Source: Tricholoma matsutake (Eukaryota; Basidiomycota; Agaricomycetes; Agaricales; Tricholomataceae). Taken from it: a stretch of 64,000 nucleotides of DNA. Of this stretch, positions 10,489-20,480 are shown one piece after another (the first letter of the stretch is position 1; every line of letters starts with the position of its first letter). Under the pieces are notes generated by a model. That model saw nothing but the letters and a program-made list of their open reading frames with translations. It had not been told where the DNA came from and did not search any database. The stretch is from NCBI GenBank assembly GCA_026075535.2, contig AP026542.1:2542001-2606000 (forward strand), written 5' to 3'. The position numbers and the translations under genes were made by a program.

Positions 10489-11757
10489 GTGCAATATTGC
10501 ACCGAGTTCTTCATAGATTCTGGCAAACTATGGCGAAAAGATCGTCATGATTCCAGAGCGTCGCATCGATATTATCCAGTCGTCACACGACCATATCGGC
10601 CACAAAATGATCTTTGCCACAAAGTCTCACGTTGCACTACAATTCTGGTGGCCCAACCTGAAAGCCGATATTGCATGGTACATCCGAACATGCCACTACT
10701 GTCAGTTGCGACAAACTCAAAATCTTCTTATTCCACCAATCATCACCACACCTGCTCCTCTATTCGGAAAAGTCTACATCGACACAATGCACATGCCGCC
10801 TTCCAGTGGATATCGCTATATAGTACAAGGTCGATGTTCAATATCATACTGGCCGGAGTTCAGGATGCTTCGCAACAAAACAGCGAAGACCATCAGCGAT
10901 TGGATCTTTGAAGAAATCATTTGTCGTTGGGGCTCACTTTATGAGATCATTACTGACAACGGTGCAGCATTTCTTTCTGCTCTTGAGTATTTGTCGAAGC
11001 GATATCACATCAATCACATTCAGATAAGTGGGTACAATTCTCGTGCCAATGGCCTCGTCGAACAAGCCCACTTCGATGTATGACAATCACTCTACAAGGC
11101 CATCGATGGTGATCAAACTTGATGGTCAGTTGGGACCTACTCGGTCTTTTGGGCAGAACGGGTAACAGTTCGAAAATGAATGGGCTGTTCGCCCTATTTT
11201 GCGATCACAGGTTCTCATCCACTCATCCCTCTCGACATATCAGAAGTGACATATCTACAACCACCACCCGATTCGATACTCTCATCCACCAATCTCATCA
11301 CCCGACGCGCTATCGCACTACAGAAATGGTCGACCGATCTCGAAGTACTCTACTCTAGAGTCTACACCGCTCGATGAGAAGCTGTGAAACACTTTGAAGA
11401 AGTTCACAAGCGAACGATTTGAGACTACAATTTCGAAAAAGGTGACCTCGTACTCATGCAAAACACACAGATCGAAAAAGCTCTTAATTGAAAAATGCGA
11501 GCTCAATATCTGGGCCCACTCATAGTCATCGCACGAAACTATGGTGGCGCTTATATTCTTTGTGAGCTCGACGGATCAGTTCTTCATCAACCAGTAGCAG
11601 CTTTCCGAATTCTACCCTATCTAGCACAGAAATTGATTCCCCTTCCTCCAAACTTCTTCAATATTGATGATCGTCGGCTCGAACAACTTCGAACAACATT
11701 GGACGTTGACGGAGACATTGACGAGGGCATTCCTGACCTTGACAAAGACGAATAAAC
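10489..11757 (+). pseudogene. gypsy integrase
   Basis: Integrase inserts the cDNA. The HHCC zinc finger is visible (SSHDHIGHK then CHYCQ, 10580-10710), followed by the DDE core with YIDTMH near 10770, IITDNGAAF near 10950 and a Glu in ANGLVEQAHFD near 11060. After TGA at 11081-11083 the frame resumes with GCSPYFAITGSHPLIPLDIS. A C-terminal GPY/F-like piece (RAQYLGPLIVIARNYGGAY) follows near 11500, and a natural TAA ends the frame at about 11755. TGAs at 11375 and two more downstream are also consistent with decayed CGA. A frameshift near 10545 joins it to the upstream part. Confidence 0.8.
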
Positions 11758-12074
11758 CATTTTTCTTTTCTTTTTCTACTTGCGATATTGAAACAAACTC
11801 TCAATCTTATAACAGTGTACTATTACAAGTCGCGATATTGTTCAAAATGTGTTCACGCAAGCCCAACAGGGGTTTTTCGGCTATGAAGGAGTTCTGAGCC
11901 TTTCCCCTATGTCTCGTTTTGATCAATCATCCGTTTTTCTTTCTTTTTCTCTCCTATGTTTTTTTGCATATGTCTTACATTTCCTGGCTTTGATCGCACG
12001 CAATATTTCTCATTTCAAACTTATCTTGCTCAGACACAAGAAAAACAATAAAATTAAAACAATAAAACAAAATT
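11758..12074. other. AT-rich junction between integrase and the antisense gene
   Basis: This T-rich then A-rich stretch holds no convincing plus-strand gene. It contains the likely 3' UTR of both the plus-strand pol and the minus-strand gene that converge here. Confidence 0.4.
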
Positions 12075-13467
12075 CTACTGGGACTCCTCCCATTTCCTCT
12101 CCAACACCTCTATTTCCTCCATCAAAACTTCCACCTCCAGTTTCTTCTGCACCAGCACTTCTGCGAGACATCGACAACGGAGTCTTGATGTGTCCGAATG
12201 CATCATCTCGTCCTCCACCACCATTGATGCCCCCTCGACCATACCCGCGACCTCGGGTTCAACTTCTCGAGCTCTCGCTTTCCCCTTCCCCTTCCCCTTC
12301 CCCTTGTCCTTCTCAGCCGACTTTGTCTGCCTTCATCATTCATTTCGGGTGCTCGTCGACTTTTGAGGGCCTGGCTTCCGCATTTTGGATGGGCTGGATA
12401 GCCCGGATGTGTATTGCTAAGCGATCATACATATTTAGTGATCATAATTATTAATGAACAATTTCACTTACTATGTCTCGGAGTCAACACCTCCATCGAC
12501 TCCGCAGTACCCTTTGTAGCTCGCTTGGAGCTCGCCGTTTTCCTCAACTCGCCTCGTCGGAGTCCTCGCCTCGACACTCCCTCCCAGTAGCACCCCTGTA
12601 GCCCTTGAGTGCATCACTTGCACTTTGGGGTGCCCTCCTCAATGATACACTCCTGAGTCATCTTCAGTCTGGCGCAACGATCACACTAGAGCAATATCGA
12701 AAGCATAATTAGTCTTAATGATATTGATGAAAGAACAACAACTTACTGGCCCATGGAAGAGGATCAGATCACCCTCCTCTAGCCGCACCCACTTTGCGAC
12801 CATGGGTTCCTCATCGAGTTCGTCTTCACCCTCCTTGTCCTCCTCATCCATCTCATCGGCCTTCCTCTTCTCGATGATTTGCTCGACGACCTACTGGTCA
12901 TCAACCAGAGTTTCTTCGTCCGCGGCTTCATCCCAATCGATTGAGAGGCACAGAAGCTCGAGCGCAGCTGTACAATCATGGAATTTGTCCTTCGAGATGG
13001 TTTTGGCCTGGACTTCAGCCAAGAAAGCTTGACGCGCCTCAACCAGCGCGTCTCATCATTCCTCGATCCTCTTTGCTTTTGCCTCGACAGCCACCTGCCG
13101 AGCCTCCCTCTCCTCCTCTCTCTTCCTCTCTTCCTCGACCTTCCTTGAATACTCCACAAAAAGATACTTCCCACCCCACAAAACCCAATCCTTGTGAGCA
13201 AATGGTGCAAAGAGGCCGGCTGCCTCGTCTAACGTCGCCTGCACACATTCATTGCGTGCCTCATCGAACGACCCAATCAGGTCATCGTATTCAGCCTATC
13301 AAACAAGATTAGGAAGCAGATAAACAAAAGAAAAGGGAAGGACATACCATTTTCTCACAAAAAACACAACCCCACACTTCGAAGTCCAACTCTTCAGCTT
13401 TGCCAGCCTTGGGCATCGATTTTGCGTGTTCGAGGATGGGAAGAGTGAGTTTGGCGAGGATAGACAT
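12075..13467 (-). pseudogene. antisense intron-containing gene: coiled coil plus Zn2Cys6-like cluster
   Basis: On the strand opposite to gag-pol, a gene starts at 13467 (MSILAKLTLPILEHAKSMPK). Exons by visible GT/AG sites are 13467-13348, 13295-12747, 12685-12472 and about 12416-12075. The introns are 52, 61 and about 55 bp (GTATGT...TAG, GTAAGT...TAG, GTAAGT...TAG). Exon 2 encodes a conserved-looking start (AEYDDLIGSFDEARNECV) and a long charged coiled coil rich in E/K/R, then an acidic region. Exon 3 encodes CDRCARLKMTQEC, then C-x8-CK*C-x6-C, spaced like a fungal Zn2Cys6 DNA-binding cluster. In-frame stops (TGA TGA at the coiled coil, TGA in the cluster, one TAG) mostly fit decayed CGA. 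The reading frame of exon 4 is uncertain. The function is unknown. Confidence 0.6.
12280..12306. repeat. hexanucleotide repeat (CCCCTT)n
   Basis: About four to five CCCCTT units. On the minus strand it encodes a short Lys-Gly or Gly-Glu repeat depending on frame, inside exon 4 of the antisense gene. Confidence 0.6.
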
Positions 13468-13604
13468 GTTGTCGAGGAGATGGATGGAAGAGATCAAATG
13501 AAAAGAGAAAAGTTCAAACCACGACACGTCTTAAATCAACAATCAACAATGTCACATGACCCAGTCATTTCAGCTCGACTGACCTGGACAGTCAGAATTT
13601 CAGT

Positions 13605-13615
13605 AAGGGGGAGGA
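13605..13615 (+). promoter_or_regulatory. 3' polypurine tract
   Basis: AAGGGGGAGGA abuts the 3' LTR (starts 13616). It is the plus-strand primer of the gypsy element; a near copy abuts the left LTR at 1355. Confidence 0.85.
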
Positions 13616-14801
13616 TGATAGGTCGTCTCCTTGGCTCAAGGACTGATTCACCACTTTAGCATCATTCTAATCACATCGGCTAACTCCTACGACGTCCCAG
13701 ACACAGCACGACCCACTCTATCAATCGCAATATCATATCGACCACATTGAAACATCACCAGCGACATTGATCGTATCAAAAGCCCACATCGCACAACCTT
13801 AGGACTACCCCAAAAGTCCCTAAGATTCCCCTACATGACCATCAAACATCCCCAACCAACTTCAAACAAGCTGCAACCGCAATCGAGCATCGTCAACCAT
13901 CGTCGAGCATCATCAATTGATATCGAGAAACTACGAGTGACATCAGGCACCACCTTTGTTATCTAAATGGTGTAAGACCATGCACTAGGACGTATTCCAA
14001 CTCGTGCTCAAACCTGCTGATCATAGGTCAGCCTCGTTCCAAGTCCCTATCGCGCACAGAACCCACTGGACACATTATTGCGAGACTTAGTGCAGTTTAT
14101 ACACAAAGGACAGTCTCTTTTAGTTCTTTCCCTTTATTATTCTTTCATCATATGATATATATATCTTTCTTGTTCAGATTCCAGTCTCCTTTATGGCCTT
14201 GTGCCTTAACTCATATCTTTTTGCCTCATGTTCTACACATGTTTCTCATTCCATTTTAGGAAGTTTCTTTAAAACATATAAAACTCTGTAGTATCTACTT
14301 GGAAATAAGAGGAAATCATCTTCACATATCGTCTCATATACAGTTCTAAGCATCTGATCAACTTTCTAAAACAATCTAAGTCTCTGCAGGTTTTCTCGAT
14401 CGATGAGAAACCTCTGTGATCGTCGCATCCTCAATCCTCTCTCGATCATCTCGTCATTAGTTCTAGCAACCCTTCCAACACTTCATAGCGGTTTGCCTCA
14501 CCCTTCATATACCATCGACCAATCCAGAGGTCCCCAGAATTCACATATCGACCATCAACAATAAACTCGTTCGCAGTCGATCTCATCGATCACCCTCAAT
14601 ATTGATTGATACTCGATTGGACTGTGCCAAACACCTTTGTTTCTCATAGCACTACCTTCACGACTAGTACCAACTGGTCATCTTTCCATCGGTTGGGCCA
14701 CAAACATTTGGAATGACTTGCAACCTTCCTCTGACTCATTGCAAATATCATTGATTGCCTCATCAGCAGTTTAGGTGGTTTTCCCGTGTTGAGTATCATC
14801 A
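13616..14801 (+). repeat. 3' LTR of the gypsy element
   Basis: The 1186-bp copy of 4465-5649 has the same TG...CA termini. Most differences that I read along the first 200 bases are C/T or G/A at CpG positions in one or the other copy. It is followed by the GCGC duplication at 14802-14805. Confidence 0.92.
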
Positions 14802-14805
14802 GCGC
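14802..14805. repeat. right target-site duplication GCGC
   Basis: It matches 4461-4464 on the other side of the element. Confidence 0.8.
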
Positions 14806-14975
14806 ATGCTATGACTATTAAGAGCTGCGGTGAATGCCACTTCCACCTCAGTGCCAGATGTGTACCGCTTGTAAACTGCCCCCGATACTGACAATACAAA
14901 TGGGGATGTAGTTGTCCTAGATACTACCGATGAGAATAAACAATCTGAAAATCAATGTGTGCACGAACCAGTCCC

Positions 14976-15155
14976 TAAAAACCCCTACTTGCTTCCCAAC
15001 TGTCACTACATACCAGCTCCTTGAACTAGAAGTTGACATAGATGAGCTTATGACTGGTAGCATGATAAAAACCCCTACTTGCTTCCCAACTGTCACTACA
15101 TACCAGCTCCTTGAACTCGAAGTCAATGTAGATGAGCTTATGACTGGTAGCATGA
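14976..15155 (+). repeat. 90-bp tandem duplication (two units, in frame)
   Basis: Units 14976-15065 and 15066-15155 both begin TAAAAACCCCTACTTGC and differ at only a few bases. Ninety bases equals 30 codons, and the plus-strand frame 14930-15271 stays open through both, reading KTPTCFPTVTTYQLLELEV twice. The host frame is not recognised, and no start or splice structure is evident. Either a repeated peptide or an accidental slippage duplication. Confidence 0.75.
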
Positions 15156-15404
15156 TTAGTTTCCTGCCATGGAAGTCTTCTGGACTACTTACCAGGCTGC
15201 TCAAAGATTGCAGGCTGTGGATCTGGGGTTGGTGGGGGAAGGCATCCCTGGGCTGTGCATGGGACTGGTGATGGAACCACTGGTAGGGGTTTCAGAAAAT
15301 GTGGGATGTAATGGGGATAGCTTGCCTGGGGGGGCTGGAGAAATCATGGTCGATGAGGTTTGTGGCGCACTCAGTGTAATGCTAACTATAAAAAAAGAGT
15401 TTAG
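15156..15404. other. no recognised gene
   Basis: Short frames rich in Gly/Val/Leu occur here (for example from 15169) without family signatures. Confidence 0.4.
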
Positions 15405-15800
15405 ATATCAACTTGTCACTTTAAGTTTCAGTCATTACCATTGTGGGTTAGTGAGATTGCAGCCAGGAGTTGCTCTAAGGCGGCAGGGTCAGATTTGGGT
15501 GTTTGTGCTGTCATTGGTCAGGATAAGATCGGGGCTTGATGGGAACAGCCTTTATAGCTACCGTTGATCAGAGTGGTTTATCGCACACATGAAGTTAACT
15601 TTAGGAGAGGCTTAGAATTTTGGAAGGCCATGGAATTATAGAGTCGTAAAGGAATTGAGGGATTCCAAATAGTCTGAGGCATGTAACACGTAACAGTCGA
15701 TGCCCTGGCATGTTTGTCTTTTGTTTGGTGCAATTGATGTTGCCAGATACCCTCGATCTATTGCCACCGGTGTAAGTGGCAATGATATCATTGCTGCCTA
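15405..15800 (+). repeat. direct repeat copy 1
   Basis: It shares with 16334-16627 the ordered blocks ATCAACTTGTCACTTT, GAGATTGCAGCCAGG, GTCAGGATAAGATC, CTTTAGGAGAGGC, GGCCATGGAA and GTAAGTGGCAATGAT. The copies are diverged and of different length. Copy 2 lies directly upstream of the gene at 16657, so the repeated unit may be a promoter/5' region. Confidence 0.6.
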
Positions 15801-15931
15801 AAGGATATGCAAGACCTTTGTCTCGCTTTAACTGATACAGTAACCATCTAGATACAAAATTGGAAAAGTCATACAGTCTACTTGAAGCTAATGAATGTGT
15901 TGACACATAATATCATAGGTGATGTTATGAG

Positions 15932-16203
15932 TTATGAGGGTTTTGGGCAATAGGACCCCTTAGAAAACAGATCACATGAAATATTATATATTTACACTAC
16001 CTCTTATTCTTGAGCCATGCTGCAGAGGCCAAGCAGAGGTGCTATGTAATGATATACATAGACAAGGCTTATGGAGATAGAATGTTTGGCTCGAATGCTC
16101 GATTCGAGCCATTCGAGCCATGACTAAGTCAAATACATACAAATATTCAGATGGTCAGGTGATATGTTTTCTAAGGGGTCCTATTGCAGGTGTTGTTATG
16201 AGG
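15932..16203. mobile_element. 256-bp hAT-like MITE with 8-bp duplication
   Basis: Element 15940-16195 has inverted termini: GCAATAGGACCCCTTAGAAAAC near the left and its near-perfect complement GTTTTCTAAGGGGTCCTATTGC near the right (16166-16187). TTATGAGG occurs immediately outside both ends (15932-15939 and 16196-16203), and 8 bp is the duplication length of hAT transposases. The interior also has a palindrome around 16090-16120 (GGCTCGAAT...ATTCGAGCC). It has no coding capacity. The outermost bases of the two termini do not pair well, so the exact ends may be a few bases off. Confidence 0.6.
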
Positions 16204-16333
16204 TCTAATCGACTGATTGACAACGAGTCTGCTCAAGATCCCCAACTGCATTCAGAAATGGCAGGTTATGCTGCACACAATCATTCATTCCAGACGTGCT
16301 TGATGTGTCGTCCTTTCCTGAATCAAAAATGGG

Positions 16334-16627
16334 TAACCATCAACTTGTCACTTTGAATTCAAGTCAATACCGATGTGGGGTGAGATTGCAGCCAGGGACT
16401 GCTCCGGATCGGATTGGGGTGTTTGCGCCATCATCAGTCAGGATAAGATCCAAATCAAGCTTATTTATCGCATGTGTGAAGTCGACTTTAGGAGAGGCAT
16501 GGAACTTTCGAAGGCCATGGAACAATAGGGAATGATAGAGGTGCATAAGCTGCTTTATTTTTACACCCGGACATCGTTGCATGGAGTCAATTGGAAATGT
16601 AAGTGGCAATGATGTGATCGTGCCATC
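16334..16627 (+). repeat. direct repeat copy 2
   Basis: It is the counterpart of 15405-15800, with the same block order. It ends about 30 bp before the ATG of the gene at 16657. Confidence 0.6.
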
Positions 16628-16656
16628 CCTGACCACTATATGGCATCAGACTAAAA

Positions 16657-19558
16657 ATGGCACTGCCGTCGTGGGTGACATCTGACCAACAAGCTTTCCT
16701 CACTACACAAATTTTGGACTATCTGACAGCACAAAAGGATAAATCGCTCACCAGTTTCTGGGCCCGGTTGTATGAAGGGTGGTTCCAGAAATTCCCTGAA
16801 TTACCTCAAGTTATGCCAGGGAAATCACTAGATGCTTTGTCGGATAATGAGAAGGAATTACTGGGCAATGCGATCAGGGTGCGCCAAAAGGTAAATTGAC
16901 AATTTTTATGTACACGCAAACCTTCATCTCACATCAGCTGGTACAGAAGCTACAAAACTGGATACGATGGAAGAATGGCAATCAAGCACGATCCCATGCT
17001 TCGACCTCGAAATCTGGTACTCTCAAGCACATACTGCAAACAGGCACCCATGCACCTCAGAAAGCCCAAGTCTACTCAAAGCCAATGTATCAAGATAAAA
17101 TCAAGGCCAAGGTTGATGCGATGATCAGTGAGAGTGGGACTATGTCACAACACAAGAAGTTCAATCTAAGGATGAAGATCACCAAGGAGATGTGGGAAAA
17201 TGAAGATGAAGAGGTCAAGGCAATGGTCAATGAAGAGGTTACAAAATTGACCAACTTGAAACTTGCCAATCGTCAAGGAGAAAGAACGCCTGAAGAAATG
17301 GCAGAGTACGTTTACCCAATCGATATCGAGCACTGGATTACTGATTTGGTCACAGGGCAATCCAGAAGCTACCAAATATTATTGGCCCTTTCTTTCAGTG
17401 CTGTTGGAGGCAACTGGGTGGGTGTTTACCCTGTTACTTGGTGGTCCGGACCCACATGATGCCAAGGGTGACATCAACATTGCCAGGTATGACTGTGATA
17501 ATCTCCAGTCTGCTTCCTGGTCATTTAAAACTCACCTTGTGTGATGTAGCTATCATGCTGGCGAGACAGCATTGGGTAACCAATTCCCAGCTGCACATGG
17601 GGACTTTGAACAGGCCTTTGTCGCGCCATTCACCAACTTCTTGATTAACCTCTATCGTGAGTCATGGCAACAGCAATGACTCTATCATTAACTTAAGCGA
17701 ACCCATACGTAGCTGAGGCAACTCATCAAAAACAATCCTTGGAATATGCCAGGCATTGTAAAGAAGAGGGGGTTGAGGCAACCACAGTGCAGTCTGAAAA
17801 CAAGGGAGTGGAATGTGATGTAGTTGACAAGGGTACGAGCACTTTGTCCATAAAAACCCTGCTTGTCTCTCATATCACTGCAGTACCTTCAGATAATGGG
17901 TCATGTGTTCCTGCTGCCCCCTCAGTCCCTTCCCCTTCATCCATTCAGGTTCAAGCCTTGGTGCCATCCACATTATCTCCCCTTGATTACACTGTCACTC
18001 CAGCTGTCTCATCTGTGGCAGCTACACCTATTTCTTCAGCTACCACCACATCCTATGCTCCAGCGGCATCACCCACTGATATATCAGCAGCATCAGTTGC
18101 TCCCAACACTGGTGGTCCAAATCTTGGTGGCATTGCTTCGATGATGTGGCACAGTGATAGTGGCAACAGCTTTGATTTCACAGCCTGTGATTTTGGGGCT
18201 AGTAGTGTCAGTGCCAATATAACAGGGCTTCCAGGCATGGCTCCAAGTGCCCAACATTCATTCTTAGACATGCTTAATTCGTGGGATGTGAGAATGAGCA
18301 CAGTGTCTGATGTAGATATGTTGACTGTGCTGGGACTGCTGGCTATTCCGTTCACCTCCTTTTTGATGTCTTTGTCTGACTCCACCCCATCGCACAGTGA
18401 ACCATTACTGTTTCCCCCTGCTGCATCATCTGCTCCTTTGCTGCTTCCCAAACATGCCACTTCCTCCATGCCAGATAACTATCACCAGTTTGGGTTTCCC
18501 ACCTTGGCCTCCACTTTGACGTCATTCCATACTCAGCAACTGTTGCCCACCCACATCGCTCCAGTCAATGTACCTTGCTCTTCATATTCTTCATCTAACA
18601 TGCCAGCGCTTCACGAACATGTTCATATTTTGACTCCAGCAGAAGTACCTTCCACCTTACAAACAACTGTTTTACCTGGTGCTGTAGCAATCCCTCCGAG
18701 TTGTACACCTGCTGATTCTGATTTGATGCGCACTTCTCCCATGTTGGCTTTGCTGTCCACCCCACAAAGTGATGCACCACAATCAGATCGCTCCAGTGCA
18801 AAGCCGAACTCTGCAGCTCCAATCTCACACCGTTCTGCTCACGCTGTTATACTGTCAACCCATGCTGAGAAAATGAACCAAATTGGGTCGATGACCATTG
18901 TGGGAAAGGAAAACCAGGTAGCTCATATCACCATGAACAGCTGGCCTGCATGGCTGACAGCCACTCATGCCCATCTCACTACCCGTGATCTCGGTGCGGA
19001 GTAGGATGAGTGTGTAGGGGTATGGGTTCAATTTGAAGTATCTGTCGAGTATGGTCAGAAGTCTAAGGTATGATTGACCTCCTATTTTCTGACCTGTTAT
19101 TGATTTCAATGAAGGGAAGTCTTGTGTCCAAGCAGAGGCCAGCAGAGTGGGGGAAGTGGATCGCTAAAACCTCGAAGGGGGTCTGGCCATATTCGTCAAC
19201 ACTGGTCATTGGGGATCCCCTAGAATTTGGGATAGCTGTTGTGAAGTGGTGGCATTCAATTCAACCAGCTTTTCATTGTGGAGATGCTCTCTCTCCCATT
19301 GCAATCTATGATGTACATGAGCTGGGCAATGTATGGGCTGGACTGCAAAAGGGGGGTCCAAATGGTCTCATCTCTTTGCTGACACTGCTTGTGTGGTGGG
19401 GTCAGCGTGTCAATAGGCACACCCAGTGGCAAGAGTCAAGCCTCCCATTGTGGAAATCAACAATCCTGGATGTAACTCGCTGTATGGAAAAGATGTTTGA
19501 GACTCCCCAGAAGTGGGATTTAGATAGTGATGGTGACAGCCACCTATCGAAACAGTGA
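16657..19558 (+). pseudogene. multi-exon gene of an unnamed repeat-associated basidiomycete family
   Basis: It starts MALPSWVTSDQQAFLTTQIL. Introns by GT/AG are 16891-16937, 17306-17355, 17487-17549, 17657-17712 and 19068-19114. The N-terminal part has SFWARLYEGWFQKFPE and a basic region. Next comes a segment around AIQKLPNIIGP and GWVFTLLLGGPDPHDA, then YHAGETALGNQFPAAHGDFE. After a long Ser/Pro/Thr/Ala-rich linker (17850-18880), a C-terminal domain has RPAEWGKW, VVKWWHSIQPAF and GGPNGLISLLTLLVWWG, ending at 19558. It is broken: a one-base frameshift lies near 17390, and TAG at 19002-19004 sits where Trp (TGG) would fit. From memory similar proteins recur in mushroom genomes near transposons; I know no function. 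Confidence 0.55.
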
Positions 19559-20029
19559 GTTTTATTTTTGCAGTTTCGAATATTTTCCTATATGTTAACT
19601 TCCTTACAGCGTGAAGATGTGATTGTTTGTTTTGATACACTTTCTTCAATTTTGTCATGACCACACTTTTGCCTCAAATGACATGTCTTGAACTTCTTGA
19701 AAATGGCGCATTTTTTTTTTGTGTCTTCCAATCGTTTCCTTTATTTAAACTTCTTTGCAGCGTGAAAAATTGATTTTTTGTTTTGGTATCTGAGCCACTT
19801 TCTCGTATCTTGCCACCACCATGCTCTTGTCCCACACAATATGTCTTGAACTCATTGTTATGCTAGTGTTAAACATTGAGTTCTGTATCTGGCTGCCATT
19901 TGGTCATGTTCCATCTGATTACTATGTGTAACTAGTATTCCCTACTGTTTGCATCAAATACAGCATACCGTTGCACTGCAGATAAACGGTATAATACTAG
20001 AATAGGTTGTGTTTAAAATAGCATGGCTA
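19559..20029. other. no gene seen; internal near-repeat
   Basis: Two similar stretches (around 19605-19690 and 19755-19850) share ordered blocks such as CAGCGTGAA, GATTGTTTGTTTTG versus GATTTTTTGTTTTG, CACTTTCT and ATGTCTTGAACT. This looks like an old tandem duplication of about 150 bp. No ORF of note. Confidence 0.45.
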
Positions 20030-20034
20030 ACCAG

Positions 20035-20480
20035 TAGATGTGGTAGTGTATAGATTGATGGTGTATGGCAAGAGGGGTAGTGCATTGAATGATGGTGGTG
20101 CATGAGAAGGATGGTGTATGAGATGAAGTAGTGTATGGAGTGATGGTGGTGCATACTAGTGTATAGGATGAGGGGTGGTGCATGAAATGGTAGTGTATAG
20201 GATGAGGTGGTGCATGGGAGAGGTAGTGCATGGGATGGTGCATGGGAGGGGTGGTGTATGGGATGAGGGGTGGTGCATGGGAGGGGTGGTGCATGGGAGG
20301 TGGTGTATAGGTGCATGGGAGGGGTGGTGTATGGGATGAGGGGTGGTGCATGGGAGGGGTGGTGGTGTATAGGATGAGGGATGGTGCATGGGAGGGGTGG
20401 TGGTGTATAGGATGAGGGACAGTGCATGGGAGGGGTGGTGTATGGGATGAGGGTGCATTGGTGTATAAAATGAAGGGTGT
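20035..20480. repeat. G-rich minisatellite
   Basis: The plus strand consists of variants of GGTGGTGCATGGGAGG and GGTGTATGGGATGAGG. Long minus-strand frames full of His-Pro-Ser-Thr-Pro (for example HHPSHAPPLPCTT) result from the repeat and are not genes. The array occupies the place where the N-terminal part of the downstream transposase gene should lie. Confidence 0.8.

Larger units (their letters stand above)
4465..14801 (+). mobile_element. nearly complete Ty3/gypsy LTR retrotransposon carrying an antisense gene
   Basis: The 10.3-kb element contains, in order, 5' LTR, primer-binding site, gag with zinc knuckle, aspartic protease, RT, RNase H, internal polypurine tract, integrase with HHCC, DDE and a GPY-like C-terminus, an opposite-strand gene, 3' polypurine tract and 3' LTR. 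This PR-RT-RH-IN order defines Ty3/gypsy. It is inactive: many in-frame TGA codons and several frameshifts. The TGA codons sit where Arg (CGA) is expected, and the two LTRs differ mainly by CG/TG/CA transitions, the pattern left by deamination of methylated CpG. It is flanked by a GCGC duplication and split a short older frame. Confidence 0.9.

Noticed and set aside
11849..12454. 201-codon Pro/Ser-rich plus-strand frame after integrase
   Set aside because: It is the complement of exon 4 of the antisense gene and has no family match; no sense start signal or splice context.
12779..13210. 143-codon Arg-rich minus-strand frame
   Set aside because: It is the out-of-frame shadow of exon 2 of the antisense gene, whose correct frame gives the coiled coil.
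17263..17544. Plus-strand frame 17263-17544 as a separate gene
   Set aside because: It is the shifted continuation of the 16657 gene around an indel and two introns.
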